From Terriglobia bacterium (GTDB lineage Bacteria; Acidobacteriota; Terriglobia; Bryobacterales; Bryobacteraceae), in assembly GCA_020073305.1 (NCBI GenBank), contig JAIQFK010000004.1:124001-188000 (forward strand): a stretch of 64,000 bases of DNA, in the 5' to 3' direction. The notes below the pieces were generated by a model, which was not told where the DNA came from, did not search any database, and worked only from the letters and a program-made list of their open reading frames with translations. A program made the translations under genes and the position numbers. This document shows positions 1-9,925 of this stretch, one piece after another (the stretch's first letter is position 1; the number at the start of each line of letters is the position of its first letter).

Positions 1-792
1 AACAACGCCAGCGCGCAATTGAGCGCCGTCTTGGCGGAGCAGGCGTTGATCCAGGCGCGGATTCCGTTCGACTTGATTTTCGACGAGCACCTCGCCAACC
101 TCTCGAAGTACCGCATGCTCGTGCTGCCGGACTCGGAGTGCCTGTCCGATTCGCAACTGGCGTCTATCCGCCGGTTCGTTCAGAACGGCGGAGGCCTGAT
201 TGCCATCGGCCAGGCAGGGCTCTACGACGAATGGCGGCGGGTGCGCGTGAAGCCGGGTCTCGAAGACCTCATTGACGGGCAACCGCGGGCGCGAGGGTAC
301 GAAGAGCGTGTCGGGCGCGCGGAAAGGTCAGGCCAGCCCGTGCGGAAGGAAGTCGGACAGGGGCGCTCGGTGTATTTGCCCGCCTTACAATTCGATGGCC
401 CCATGCCCGAGATGGTGAACTATTTCCGCATTGAGAATCGCTTCTGGAAACGGCCAAAGAATTGGCAAGATCTCGCCAACGCGATTGATTGGGTTGCGAA
501 AGGGGATCTCGCGGTGCGAATCAGCGGGCCGGAATATCTGGTTGCGAACGTGGTTTCCCAGCCGGACAAGCGCCGCATGATGCTGCACCTGGTGAATTAC
601 GGCGCCCGCGCCGCAACCCCGAGTGGGCTGGTCGAAGTGAGGTGCCATGTGCCGGCGCCGGCAAAGGAAGTTCGTCTGATTTCGCCGGACGTAGAACAGC
701 CGCAAGTCCTCGAGTTGAAGAACGAGGCCTCGGCCGTCACGTTCTCGGTGCCGCCAGTCAAGGTCTACTCGATCGCGGCCATCAGTTGGTAG
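1..792 (+). CDS. C-terminal part of a glycosidase-accessory-like protein (partial)
   Basis: The frame is already open at base 1 and no convincing start with a ribosome site is visible, so the 5' end lies outside the window. About 263 residues remain. The first hundred have the pattern of a glutamine-amidotransferase-like Rossmann domain of the kind found in beta-galactosidase trimerisation domains: 'YRMLVLPDSECLSDSQ' followed by 'FVQNGGGLIAIG'. The last 90 residues look like a small beta-sandwich. The family idea rests on this pattern only, and no catalytic residues are visible in the part seen. Its stop codon overlaps the end of the convergent glycosyltransferase by 11 bases. The neighbours, a glycosyltransferase and a toroid-fold protein, fit a carbohydrate role. 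Confidence 0.6.
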   Translation, partial: NNASAQLSAVLAEQALIQARIPFDLIFDEHLANLSKYRMLVLPDSECLSDSQLASIRRFVQNGGGLIAIGQAGLYDEWRRVRVKPGLEDLIDGQPRARGYEERVGRAERSGQPVRKEVGQGRSVYLPALQFDGPMPEMVNYFRIENRFWKRPKNWQDLANAIDWVAKGDLAVRISGPEYLVANVVSQPDKRRMMLHLVNYGARAATPSGLVEVRCHVPAPAKEVRLISPDVEQPQVLELKNEASAVTFSVPPVKVYSIAAISW

Positions 793-2959
793 CCCGCAGC
801 AGCTCGCGGTAGAGATCGGTCTGAATCACCGCGGCCCGGTCCCAACTGATGGATGCCAACACCTGTTTGTCGGGCTTTTCCAGGAGGAGCCGCCGCTCCT
901 CATCGAGAAGCAGTTCGTGAAGCGGTGACAGGAAATGTTCGACTTTTGGAACGATCAGCAGCGCATCCGAGCGAAGATCGCGAAATCCGCGCGCGCCTTC
1001 CTCGGTGGAAACACAGACACGGCCGAACCCGACTGATTCAAGCAGCTTGATGCTGGATCCGCGAACGCCCGTGAGCGGGTTGATGGTCAGGGCGCAGGCC
1101 TCCAGCCAGGGCGCGACATCGTCCACATGGTCCACGACTCGAACGCCCGGCTGATCGAAGTTCGCATACTGCCGGGCGATGGAGCCTGCATTGCGCCCGC
1201 CCAGCACCCACAGCTCGACATCTGGAATTTCGCGGCACAGAGCGGGATAAACGGTTTCAAGAAAGCTCAGGATGCCGGCCAGGTTCGGTTGGTAGCGAAA
1301 CGGGCCGGTGAAAAGCAGCCTGCGGCTGCCTCGCGAGGGGACGTAACGGTCCGGGGCCATAACCGAATTGGGCACCACCACCAGACGCTTGTGCCGCACC
1401 AGGGCGGCATCCTCTCGAGAGCACGCGATTACGGCGTCGTACTGAGCAATCAGTCTGCTCTCAAATTGATCCTCGGCCGATTCGCCGGTTTCTGAGAGGA
1501 GCACGTCGTGCAGCGTGATACACCACGGGATTTGAGTCTTTTGTTTCTCAATCAGCGCGGCCAGCTCGACGTATTCAATCTGTACGAGATCCGCACCGTA
1601 GCTGGCGGCGAGCCGTTCGGTTTCCGCCTGGATTCGCGCGTGGGAATGCGAACGGATTCTAGCGATGCGCTGCGGCACGCCCGGCGCGTCCGCCCGGCTG
1701 CTAGCCGTCAGGTGAACCGCAATCGGGCCGGTTCCTTTCCTCATTGCCGACGCATCATAGAGCGACTCTTCATCGCTCAACAGAACGATGTTGAACTCCC
1801 GGGCCAGATGATGCAGCAAGTTCGCGATTCGCCGCGCGCCCCCGTGGCTGGGCGGATAGACGGCAAACGGCGAAACCACAATCACGGTGCTCCGCCCGGC
1901 CTGCGGGGGCTGCAGATAAAACTTCCGGTGAACTCGTTCCAGATCGACAGACCGTGCAGGCGACCGGGCTCTCGTCCACCAGGCCCTTACCAGGCTCAAG
2001 GCTTGGCGTATGCGCGTTAGGTCCCGTCGCGTCGCCGCATCCCAACCGCCCGCTGGTCCACCGACGAGCGTCCAGCGGGACCTCCGCAAGAAGCCATTGC
2101 GCATCGAAAACAGAAGCTGATTCCGCCACAGGATTCGCTCCAGCTCGCCTTTGGAGAAAACTCGAGAGACGGTTGCGCGGTGAAGATGCGTGGCGTGGGA
2201 AGTGGGGCAAAAGAGAACTTCGTAGCCCGCCTGCCAGGCGCGGACGCCCCACTCGACGTCCTCCCAGTAAACCGGGTTGTAGGGATGCGAACGCGGCAGA
2301 AAGCGCAAGAGGAGTTCACGGCGGAACAGCGATGCACCCCCACCCGCGTATAGGTGGCCGCGGACTGTCGTGGCATCTTCCGGCGGCACGTCGAAGATTT
2401 CAACCAGACCTCCTTCCACCCGGAATCCAGTCCAACCGGTTTCCTCCCGCCGCCGGCTCGCATCCGCGAAGAAGATCTGGGAGGCGATGGCAAAAACGTG
2501 CGCGGCTCGCCATGGCATCAGTTCGACGAGGGCATCTGCCGCCAGGAACATGTCGCTATTGAGCAGGTAGACCCAATCGAATCGGGCTTCTTTGATACCC
2601 CACTCGATGGCGCCACTGAAGCCGAGGGGCCTTTCGCTGTGTAGCCATCGCACCTGCGGGAAACGGTGCTGGAGCTGTGCATAGGCCGAGAGCGGCGCGC
2701 CGTTGACGGCGATGATGAATTCGGACTCTTCGCCCAGATGCTCGGCTGCTTCGGTCGCCGCCTGGATGGTGCGTTCGAGCACGTCGGGCGTTCCGCGCTC
2801 GGGAATCACGATGCTGATGCCGGGACGCCATCCCGGCAACCGGCGAATCTTCCGCGGGAATGGCTTGAGCACAACCTCAAGCATCCCGCCCAACCGCATC
2901 GCCGCCAGCAGCAGCCCGAAACGCCAGAGTGCGACCGGCTTCGGCTCCCGTTGTGGCAT
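782..2959 (-). CDS. Two-domain glycosyltransferase, GT2 fused to GT4
   Basis: 725 residues with two sugar-transfer modules in one chain. Residues about 48-290 form a family 2 (GT-A) domain: 'GISIVIPERGTP' at the start, an N-S-D triad at 134-136 in the place of the metal-binding DxD, and 'YWEDVEWG' with Glu233-Asp234 as the likely catalytic acid region. Residues about 357-720 form a GT4 (GT-B) domain, with an N-terminal 'SPFAVYPPSHGGARR' loop and 'GSSIKLLESVGFG' as the nucleotide-sugar E-x7-E-type region. A tryptophan/arginine-rich linker joins them. The arrangement suggests two successive sugar additions to a surface polysaccharide or glycolipid; substrates cannot be read from the sequence. 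It ends 6 bases from the upstream toroid protein gene on the same strand and is probably cotranscribed with it. Confidence 0.88.
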   Translation of the reverse strand: MPQREPKPVALWRFGLLLAAMRLGGMLEVVLKPFPRKIRRLPGWRPGISIVIPERGTPDVLERTIQAATEAAEHLGEESEFIIAVNGAPLSAYAQLQHRFPQVRWLHSERPLGFSGAIEWGIKEARFDWVYLLNSDMFLAADALVELMPWRAAHVFAIASQIFFADASRRREETGWTGFRVEGGLVEIFDVPPEDATTVRGHLYAGGGASLFRRELLLRFLPRSHPYNPVYWEDVEWGVRAWQAGYEVLFCPTSHATHLHRATVSRVFSKGELERILWRNQLLFSMRNGFLRRSRWTLVGGPAGGWDAATRRDLTRIRQALSLVRAWWTRARSPARSVDLERVHRKFYLQPPQAGRSTVIVVSPFAVYPPSHGGARRIANLLHHLAREFNIVLLSDEESLYDASAMRKGTGPIAVHLTASSRADAPGVPQRIARIRSHSHARIQAETERLAASYGADLVQIEYVELAALIEKQKTQIPWCITLHDVLLSETGESAEDQFESRLIAQYDAVIACSREDAALVRHKRLVVVPNSVMAPDRYVPSRGSRRLLFTGPFRYQPNLAGILSFLETVYPALCREIPDVELWVLGGRNAGSIARQYANFDQPGVRVVDHVDDVAPWLEACALTINPLTGVRGSSIKLLESVGFGRVCVSTEEGARGFRDLRSDALLIVPKVEHFLSPLHELLLDEERRLLLEKPDKQVLASISWDRAAVIQTDLYRELLRATN

Positions 2960-2965
2960 TTGCTC

Positions 2966-4075
2966 CTAGATCAGCCAGCCCGCCGACTCAATCGACAACC
3001 TCGACTCTTCCCATTGGCCATACCACCACAGAGCTTGGACGGCGAAGAGGCCGCTCCAGACGTTGACGTGCTCCAGGCACCCGGCGCTGTCTTTGCGGAA
3101 ATACATGACGCCGTCCGAACCGCAATATCCCGACAGCACCGAAGCCAGGCGAGGAAGAAGCTCACTCCAGGGGTCTTCGGGCAGATAGCCTGCGGCATGG
3201 AGCAAACACCCGGCCCGCAGAATCTGCGCGAGCCCGTCTGACCGTGCGAAAACCGAAGCTTCATCCCAGAGCCACGACCGGTGCGCCATCACCAGGCGCT
3301 CGAGCGCAGCAGCCGCGTGACCCAGGTACATTTCGTTCTGCTCCGCAACACCGGCCATCAACAAGCCCTCCACAAAATAGAGATCGTGGTGCAGCAGCTC
3401 AGGCTGGAACGTTTCCGGCGACCACTGACAAAATCGCGCTAGCGTGGCTTCCGCGGGCGATCGCAGCATCTCCGGTGTGCTCGCGCCCGAAAACAAAAGT
3501 GCAGCCGCGCACTTCGTTTGATAGGGTCCGGAGCGGCTGGCCCAGGATACCTCATTAGGGCGGGCCATCAAGGGGATGCTGGCGCGCAGTTCACCTCTCG
3601 ATGGAACGAATCGGGCGAGATGGCGCTCCACCGCGGCCAATGCCCGGTCGGCGAGCGCAGGCGCCAGCAGCACCGCCCGGCTTAACGTGATGCCGCGCCA
3701 CATCATCGCGAGGTCGAAGGAAAAAGAATAACCGCTTCGCCAATCCGAGCCCTGGTCACCATTCACGTACACGCGCGCGGGTTGCAGTTCTCCCGCCGTA
3801 CATCGGCGGCAAAGCCACTCGGCAGCCCCTTGCGCATAAATCCGGATGTCGTCCGACCCCAAACCTTGATGAGCCAGGAAAGCGAGGAACGTCAGATAGT
3901 AACCGGTGGCCTCAGGATAGAGGAATGGCTGAGGCGCCGCCTCGTCAAACCAGCCCAAGACACCGCCGGATTCCGGCCCGCTTCGCACCTGCGCATTGCC
4001 GGATAGAAGCCATCGCGTGAGTTGCTCACGGATCTGGCCGAACGCCGGTTTCCTAACGGCAGTTTTCCCTGGCAT
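2966..4075 (-). CDS. Predicted alpha/alpha-toroid (six-hairpin type) protein
   Basis: 369 residues, no signal peptide. The chain is almost wholly helical with repeated aromatic-rich hairpins, such as 'YPEATGYYLTFLAFLAHQG' near residue 53, a 'GYSFSFDLAMMWRG' stretch and 'NVWSGLFAVQALWWYG' near the C-terminus. This pattern is typical of (alpha/alpha)6 barrels found in glycoside hydrolases, epimerases and polyprenyl cyclases. No family-specific catalytic motif was recognised, so the reaction is unknown. It is first in a two-gene minus-strand unit with the GT2-GT4 protein, which supports a role in carbohydrate processing. It diverges from the aldo/keto reductase across about 138 bases. Confidence 0.7.
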   Translation of the reverse strand: MPGKTAVRKPAFGQIREQLTRWLLSGNAQVRSGPESGGVLGWFDEAAPQPFLYPEATGYYLTFLAFLAHQGLGSDDIRIYAQGAAEWLCRRCTAGELQPARVYVNGDQGSDWRSGYSFSFDLAMMWRGITLSRAVLLAPALADRALAAVERHLARFVPSRGELRASIPLMARPNEVSWASRSGPYQTKCAAALLFSGASTPEMLRSPAEATLARFCQWSPETFQPELLHHDLYFVEGLLMAGVAEQNEMYLGHAAAALERLVMAHRSWLWDEASVFARSDGLAQILRAGCLLHAAGYLPEDPWSELLPRLASVLSGYCGSDGVMYFRKDSAGCLEHVNVWSGLFAVQALWWYGQWEESRLSIESAGWLI

Positions 4076-4213
4076 GCCCCTTCGATCTTCTTCCTACGCT
4101 ACAACAGTGTGGTACCTTGCTCGTAGCGCTGCGGTCTGGCGGGCCGTCTCGGCATGTGGCGAACCATGAAGGGCTTCTTCGGCGCGGCAAAAACGCCGTC
4201 CCCGTCTCACTCG

Positions 4214-5203
4214 ATGAAGTACGTCACGCTGGGACGCGCCGGATTGAAGGTGTCGCCCATCTGCCTCGGCGCGATGTCATTTGGCAGCCGGCAATGGCAG
4301 GCGTGGACGCTGCCGGAGCAACCGAGCCGGGCCATCGTGCAACGTGCGCTGGAACTGGGCATCAATTTCTTCGACACCGCCGACGTCTACTCGACCGGAT
4401 TGAGCGAGGAGATCCTGGGCCGGGCGTTGCGCGACTTCGCCACCCGCGATCAGGTCGTAATCGCAACCAAAGTGAACGGTCCCATGGGGCCTGGACCCAA
4501 CGATCGCGGCCTCTCACGCAAACACATTTTCGATGCCGTGCACGCTTCTTTGCGGCGGCTGGGCACCGACTACATCGATCTGTATCAAATCCATCGCTGG
4601 GACTATGAAGTGCCCATCGAAGAAACCCTCGAAGCCCTGAACGATCTCGTCCGCGCCGGCAAGGTGCTCTATCTGGGCGCTTCGAGCATGTTTGCCTGGG
4701 AGTTCTCCAAGGCGCTTCATGCCTGTGAACGGCACGGGTGGACGCGTTTCGTTTCCATGCAGAACCACTACAACCTGATCTACCGTGAAGAAGAGCGCGA
4801 AATGTTGCCGTTGTGCCGCCTCGAAGGCATTGCCGTGCTGCCCTGGAGCCCGTTGGCGCGGGGTCTGCTCGCCGGAAAATGGAAAGGCCAGGGCGGGGTC
4901 GAAACCGTGCGAGCGAAAAGCGACGAATATTCGCAGCGCCTCTATTATCAGGAGTGCGATTTCGAAATCGCACGGCGTACGGCGGATGTTGCGCGAGCCC
5001 GGGGCGTGACTCCCTCCCAGATCGCGCTCGCGTGGTTGTTGAGCCAGCCCGGAGTCACAGCGCCGGTGCTGGGCGCGACGGAACCCAAACACGTGGACGA
5101 AGCGGCCGCTTCCGTGGATCTTTCATTGGAACCGGACGAAGTCCGGCGCCTCGAGGAAGGTTACCGGCCGCACCCTGTGTTGGGGCACGAGTCCCGGAAG
5201 TAA
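4214..5203 (+). CDS. Aldo/keto reductase
   Basis: 329 residues from the ATG at 4214. An in-frame ATG 60 bases upstream would add a poorly conserved-looking 20-residue leader, so the downstream start, which begins directly with the family's first strand ('MKYVTLGRAGLKVSPICLG'), is preferred. The expected AKR features are present: 'FFDTADVYSTG' with the catalytic Asp and Tyr, 'TKVNG' with the strand-3 Lys, 'IDLYQIHRWD' with the active-site His, and a C-terminal 'SQIALAWLLSQPGVTAPVLG' NADPH-binding region. It should reduce an aldehyde or ketone with NADPH; the substrate is unknown. Only 6 bases separate it from the radical SAM gene, so the two form an operon. Confidence 0.9.
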   Translation: MKYVTLGRAGLKVSPICLGAMSFGSRQWQAWTLPEQPSRAIVQRALELGINFFDTADVYSTGLSEEILGRALRDFATRDQVVIATKVNGPMGPGPNDRGLSRKHIFDAVHASLRRLGTDYIDLYQIHRWDYEVPIEETLEALNDLVRAGKVLYLGASSMFAWEFSKALHACERHGWTRFVSMQNHYNLIYREEEREMLPLCRLEGIAVLPWSPLARGLLAGKWKGQGGVETVRAKSDEYSQRLYYQECDFEIARRTADVARARGVTPSQIALAWLLSQPGVTAPVLGATEPKHVDEAAASVDLSLEPDEVRRLEEGYRPHPVLGHESRK

Positions 5204-5209
5204 GCGGCT

Positions 5210-6700
5210 ATGCGACTCGCGCAGATTCTCCCGTGGACCGCCAGACCGGCTCCGTCGCCGTCCACATTCGATCGTTTTACGATCGATCCCGATTACGTGA
5301 CGGCTCCCATGCCGAAGATCCTGTGGATCGAGTTGACCTCGAAGTGTCCCTTCGATTGCATTTTCTGCACGCGTAAAAGCCGGTTTGGAGCGGGGCGCAA
5401 CCTCGATTTCGCAATCTACCAGCGTCTGATCGACGAGCTGGAATCGCCCGACTTCATCGGCCTGAATTATTCGGGCGAGTCCATTTACTATCCTCGGTTG
5501 CTCGAAGCCATCCGGCTGGCGGTCGGAACGGGAGCACTAACGGAAGTGGTGACCGCTTTTTCGACCGTCTCCAAGCCGTTGCTGGAAGGCATCGTCGACA
5601 GCGGCCTGGACCGTCTCGCGGTTTCGCTGCACACGATGGATCCGCGGCAATACCAGGATATTTACCAGTTCGGATCGCTCGACCTTCTCCAGCAGCGCGT
5701 CAACGATTTCCTGGAATTCAAAGCAACGCGCGGGCTTCAGAAGCCCCGGCTCGATTTCTGCTTCGTCGCCATGCACGAGAATATCGACCAGCTTTCGAAG
5801 GTTGTCGAATACGCCCGGAGCGTGGGAGTGCAGGAAATCTCCGTTCATCCCATCATCGGTCGGCACCTGGTTCCGCACGATTTCTCTCGCGAGCTGGCGG
5901 GCAACAATCTGCGCGACGGATTCAAAAAAACACTCCGGCAATCCGTTGCCGCGGTCAAAGCCGCGCATCCTGGATTCGCGGTCAACGTCCTGAACCCGGA
6001 CATCGATCCGCATCCCCGCTTGAGCCACGCGCCGACCTATTTCGCCCCGCCTTTGCCGCAGGAAGCACGGCTGTTTAGTTGCGACCAGTCACCGTTCGAA
6101 AGCATGCACGTTTTGGCAAGCGGCCAGGTGGTCGTATGTGAAGTGCTGGACGAGATTCCGCTCGGCGACCTCCGTCAACAATCGCTGCGCGATATCTGGC
6201 ACAGTGAAGCGTACCGGACGTTCCGCCGCAAGTATGTAACGGATCCATCTTCCCAATGCCGGAATTGCGTCTGGAAACTGGCGTACCTGCCCAGTGACTG
6301 GACCTCTTCTATTGCCGTGAGGGATGGCATGAGCGCGCAACTTTTGCGGGGCTGGCACGCGCACGAAGGCGCCGACCTGATCTGGAGCCGAAAACACGCG
6401 TTGCTTGCCTTGAGCAATCCTGAAGGGAGAAAGTGGATTCGCGTCGTGGGTACTCTTCCGCATGCTCCCGGCGGCCACGGCAACTCCGTCACGGTGACGT
6501 GCAACCGCTCGCCGGTCGGCGAACTCCGCAACGATTCAACTGAATTCTTGAGCTTCGATCAGAAGTTCGCCATTTTCCCGGAAGCTCCGTTTCTACACGT
6601 GGGGTTTTCAACGGAGCACGTCTTCCGCCCGTCCTTGCAGGGCGCGAGCACCGACGCGCGCGACCTCGGCCTGGCGCTGCGCCGGATCGAAGTCCTTTAG
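5210..6700 (+). CDS. Radical SAM/SPASM protein with an added C-terminal domain
   Basis: 496 residues. The radical SAM cluster motif is Cys46-x3-Cys50-x2-Cys53 ('SKCPFDCIFC'), and an SPASM-like auxiliary region follows around residues 285-365 ('GQVVVCEVLDEIPLG', then 'SQCRNCVWKL'). The last 120 residues, starting near 'LLRGWHAHEGADLIWSRK' and ending 'DLGLALRRIEVL', have the alternating pattern of a beta-sandwich. Similar tails are appended to some surface-polysaccharide enzymes, but that comparison is from memory and unverified. The protein should cleave S-adenosylmethionine to start a radical reaction on a sugar, lipid or peptide; the substrate is not evident. It is cotranscribed with the aldo/keto reductase just upstream. 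Confidence 0.88.
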   Translation: MRLAQILPWTARPAPSPSTFDRFTIDPDYVTAPMPKILWIELTSKCPFDCIFCTRKSRFGAGRNLDFAIYQRLIDELESPDFIGLNYSGESIYYPRLLEAIRLAVGTGALTEVVTAFSTVSKPLLEGIVDSGLDRLAVSLHTMDPRQYQDIYQFGSLDLLQQRVNDFLEFKATRGLQKPRLDFCFVAMHENIDQLSKVVEYARSVGVQEISVHPIIGRHLVPHDFSRELAGNNLRDGFKKTLRQSVAAVKAAHPGFAVNVLNPDIDPHPRLSHAPTYFAPPLPQEARLFSCDQSPFESMHVLASGQVVVCEVLDEIPLGDLRQQSLRDIWHSEAYRTFRRKYVTDPSSQCRNCVWKLAYLPSDWTSSIAVRDGMSAQLLRGWHAHEGADLIWSRKHALLALSNPEGRKWIRVVGTLPHAPGGHGNSVTVTCNRSPVGELRNDSTEFLSFDQKFAIFPEAPFLHVGFSTEHVFRPSLQGASTDARDLGLALRRIEVL

Positions 6701-6804
6701 AACGGCGTGTTGCCAAGGTGTACTTTACCGGACGCTATTCCTGTTATTAACCCTGGGAAACTTGCGCTCGAAGGCTTGCGTCCTTATTCTTGGAAGAAGT
6801 GGGG

Positions 6805-7743
6805 ATGCGATTGTCATTACGCCGTCTAGGCAGCGTCACTCTGCTGGCCGTCGCGTTGGTGTGCGGTTCGCTTTACGCGCAATCGGCGGACGCCAAAGTA
6901 TCCGAGCCTGAGACCTTCACGTTTCGCACGGATCTCCGGCTGGTGGACCTGCATGCCACGGTGGTGGACAAAGCGGGCCATCTGGTTTTGAACCTGCCGC
7001 AGAGTGCGTTCACGGTTTACGAGAACGGCGTGAAACAGGAAGTCACCATGTTCCGCCATGAGGACGTTCCAGTGTCCCTCGGCCTGGTGATCGACAACAG
7101 CGCCAGCATGCATGACAAACGCGCAAAAGTGGCGTCGGCCGCGCTGGCCCTGGTGAAGGCATCGAATCCGGAGGACGAGGTGTTCATCTTGGACTTTAAT
7201 GAAGAAACCTCGATCGTGGCGGATTACACCAACGACATCGACACGCTGGCGGCTGCGCTCAAGAACATCAACTCCCGCGGGGATACGGCCATGCGGGATT
7301 CGCTGCGCATGGGGATCGAACATCTCCGGCACGGGGGTAAGAAAGAGAAGAAGATTCTGCTGGTGGTCACCGACGGCGAGGACAATGCCAGCGTGGAGAC
7401 GCTCGATCACCTGATTCAGTCGGCGCAGCAAAATGGAGTGATCATATACGGCGTCGGCCTGCTGAGCGACGATGAGCCGCGCGAAGCGGAACGCGCCAAG
7501 CACGCGCTCGATGCCTTGACGTTCGCCACCGGTGGCCAGGTGTGGTACCCGAAAGAACTTTCCGAAGTGGATGGGATCACGCACGAGGTGGCACACGAAA
7601 TCCGCAACCAATACATCCTCGGGTATACGCCTACGAATCTGGCGCAGGACGGAAGTTTCCGCCGAATCCGGGTGACGGTGAACGCGGCGGGCGATCCGGC
7701 CGTGCGCACGCGCTCGGGGTACTACGCCAGCGTGGACCGGTAA
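6805..7743 (+). CDS. VWFA-related secreted protein, acidobacterial type
   Basis: 312 residues from the ATG at 6805. A GGAAG ribosome site lies 8 bases upstream, and the signal peptide (residues 1-25, ending 'CGSLYA') then starts at once; a TTG 15 bases earlier is also open. The body begins with an N-terminal beta domain ('FRTDLRLVDLHATVVD') seen in this family, then a von Willebrand factor A domain with the MIDAS motif Asp97-x-Ser99-x-Ser101 and 'VTDGEDN' later on. Such proteins bind metal and usually mediate protein contacts at the cell surface. The family is greatly expanded in Acidobacteria, which supports the taxonomic guess. No operon partner is apparent. Confidence 0.92.
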   Translation: MRLSLRRLGSVTLLAVALVCGSLYAQSADAKVSEPETFTFRTDLRLVDLHATVVDKAGHLVLNLPQSAFTVYENGVKQEVTMFRHEDVPVSLGLVIDNSASMHDKRAKVASAALALVKASNPEDEVFILDFNEETSIVADYTNDIDTLAAALKNINSRGDTAMRDSLRMGIEHLRHGGKKEKKILLVVTDGEDNASVETLDHLIQSAQQNGVIIYGVGLLSDDEPREAERAKHALDALTFATGGQVWYPKELSEVDGITHEVAHEIRNQYILGYTPTNLAQDGSFRRIRVTVNAAGDPAVRTRSGYYASVDR

Positions 7744-7810
7744 GCCGCTTCCTTTCAAACTTCTCATCTCCTCAAAACGGCCGTGGGCCTGCGATACATT
7801 GTATGGGTAG

Positions 7811-9925
7811 ATGACACGAAGACATCTGCTGGCCCTACCCGCGGCGGGCGCATTTCTGCGGCTGCCTGCGTTCGCCCAAAAATCGTTTCCGGGTGTGGCG
7901 TATCGCGATTATCCGCGCTGCCTTCCGGATTATCTGCGCGACCTGGCGGAACAGGCGTACCGGCGCCGCAATCGCGAAATCGCGCGTTTGAAAACGCCCG
8001 AAGCGATTCGGACGCGGCAGCAGTGGGTGCGTGAAACACTGTGGAAACTCGCCGGCGGCGAACTGGAACGCACGCCGCTTGAGGCTCAGAAACTCGGCTC
8101 GTTCGAACGCGCCGGCTACCGGGTGGAGAAGATCCTGTACCAGAGCCGGCCGCAATTTCATATCCCCGCGAACCTCTACATTCCGACGTCAGGCACGGCG
8201 CCGTATCCGGCGGTGTTGTTCCAGATGGGGCACTCCAATAACGGGAAGGCGTATGCCTCCTACCAGCGTTGCTGCCAGGGTCTGGCGCGGCTCGGATACG
8301 TCGTGCTGGCGTTCGATCCCATGGGCCAAGGCGAGCGCATCTATTACCCGGACGCGTCAGGTGCGCACACGCGTCTCCCTTCGTCGGATGACGAACACAC
8401 GGTTCCGGGAAAGCAGATGCTGCTCGTGGGAGACACTTGCGCGCGCATGCAGTTGTGGGATGCGATCCGCAGCCTGGATTATCTGGCCTCGCTGCCCATG
8501 GTGGATGCGAAGCGCATCGGCAGCACGGGCCAGTCGGGCGGCGCCACGCAAACCATGGCGCTGATGGCCGCGGATGACCGTCTCGCCGCCGCTGTCGAGT
8601 GCAGCGGCAATACGGAGAACGTGGCGTGCGCCAATTTCATTCCGCCCGGTTCCACCGACGATGCGGAACAGGATTTCGTGGGCTCGGGTCCGGTGGGGTT
8701 CGACCGCTGGGACACGATGTACCCGTTTGCGCCCAAACCGCTGCTCGTCAGCGTGAGCGACAAGGATTTCTTCGGCACGTACTCGCCCGAATACATTACC
8801 AGCGGCTGGGAAGAATTTCAGAAGCTCCAGAGAGTGTATGAGGTGCTGGGCCACGGCGATCGCGTGAAGTGGGTGGACACGCCCCTGCCGCACGGGCTCG
8901 AGTACGACACGCGGCTTGCCGTTTACAACTGGTTCAACCGCTGGCTCAAGGGGCAGGAACAGCGCGTCGAGGAAGAACCGCCCACCATGCCCGAGCCGGA
9001 TAAAACGCTGTGGGTCGCCGAATCCGGCAACGTGGTGCGGACATTTGGAGGGACGACACCGTTCGCAATGAACAAATCGCGAGCCGTGGAGAAGACCCCT
9101 GCTGACCTCAGGGTGCTGCTGGGGGTGCCGGTGACCAGCGAGCCGCCGATGACCACCCTGCGGCGCGTGCCTTCACGCACGGTGGACGTGGAAGCGGTGG
9201 AAGTGGCTTCCGCGCCCAAGGTGTGGGTTCCCGGCTGGCTGTTCCTGCCGCGAGGCCAGGTCCAAGCCAAGGCGGTGGTGGTCATCCTCGAGGCTTCGGG
9301 CCGGAACTACAACTGGCATGAAGAGGGGCTGTACCAGGCGCTGGCGGAGCGCGGATATGCGGTGTGCGCGGCGGACCTGCGCGGCGTCGGCGATCTGGCG
9401 CCGGAATTCGGGCGGGGCAATCCGGCTCAAATGCGCTCGCACGAGAACGAAGAAAACTACGCCTGGGGTTCGCTGATTCTCGGGCGCCCGCTTCTCGGGC
9501 AGCGCGTGGCCGACATCCTGGCCGTGGCGGCCGGGTTACGCAGGCATCCCGCGCTGGGGTCGCGGCCCGTGGTGGTGGCGGCGCGCGGCAAGATGACCGT
9601 GCCCGCGATCTTTGCCGCCGCGCTCGATAAGAACATCGCCGAGCTTTACCTGGAGCGGGGACTGGTCTCGTTCCGCAGCATTGTAGATACCGAGATCTAC
9701 GATCACAGCTTCGCCAATTTCGTGCCGGACCTGCTGCGGCACACCGACCTGCCGGATGTAGTGGCCACGGTCGCGCCCCGCCGCGTGAGGCTTGCTGGAA
9801 CCGTGGACGCCGGCGATAACCGGATGGATGCCGGCGCGGTGCGCGGCGTTTATGCGGGTGAGCACGTTTCCGTTTCCGAAAAGGCCGGCTGGGATCTGGA
9901 AGCTTTGTCAAGCTGGAATTTGTGA
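7811..9925 (+). CDS. Secreted esterase with two alpha/beta-hydrolase domains
   Basis: 704 residues with a Tat-like leader ('[14 protein letters not shown]', cleavage near 'AFAQ'). The N-terminal hydrolase domain (about 60-400) resembles acetyl-xylan esterase/dienelactone-hydrolase relatives, with nucleophile Ser242 in 'GQSGGA' and a likely acid/base pair in 'VSDKDFFG' and 'LPHGLEYD'. The second half (about 445-690) repeats the fold ('[13 protein letters not shown]', '[14 protein letters not shown]'), but the nucleophile elbow reads 'AARGKMT', lacking Ser, so this half is probably inactive. It likely removes acyl groups from polysaccharides outside the cytoplasm. Its stop overlaps the GTG start of the next gene by four bases, so the two are translationally coupled. 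Confidence 0.85.
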   Translation: MTRRHLLALPAAGAFLRLPAFAQKSFPGVAYRDYPRCLPDYLRDLAEQAYRRRNREIARLKTPEAIRTRQQWVRETLWKLAGGELERTPLEAQKLGSFERAGYRVEKILYQSRPQFHIPANLYIPTSGTAPYPAVLFQMGHSNNGKAYASYQRCCQGLARLGYVVLAFDPMGQGERIYYPDASGAHTRLPSSDDEHTVPGKQMLLVGDTCARMQLWDAIRSLDYLASLPMVDAKRIGSTGQSGGATQTMALMAADDRLAAAVECSGNTENVACANFIPPGSTDDAEQDFVGSGPVGFDRWDTMYPFAPKPLLVSVSDKDFFGTYSPEYITSGWEEFQKLQRVYEVLGHGDRVKWVDTPLPHGLEYDTRLAVYNWFNRWLKGQEQRVEEEPPTMPEPDKTLWVAESGNVVRTFGGTTPFAMNKSRAVEKTPADLRVLLGVPVTSEPPMTTLRRVPSRTVDVEAVEVASAPKVWVPGWLFLPRGQVQAKAVVVILEASGRNYNWHEEGLYQALAERGYAVCAADLRGVGDLAPEFGRGNPAQMRSHENEENYAWGSLILGRPLLGQRVADILAVAAGLRRHPALGSRPVVVAARGKMTVPAIFAAALDKNIAELYLERGLVSFRSIVDTEIYDHSFANFVPDLLRHTDLPDVVATVAPRRVRLAGTVDAGDNRMDAGAVRGVYAGEHVSVSEKAGWDLEALSSWNL

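Noticed and set aside
4097-4128. A hairpin CGCTAC/GTAGCG in the divergent region at 4.1 kb
   Set aside because: Only six paired bases with a 20-base loop, no T-run; likely chance.
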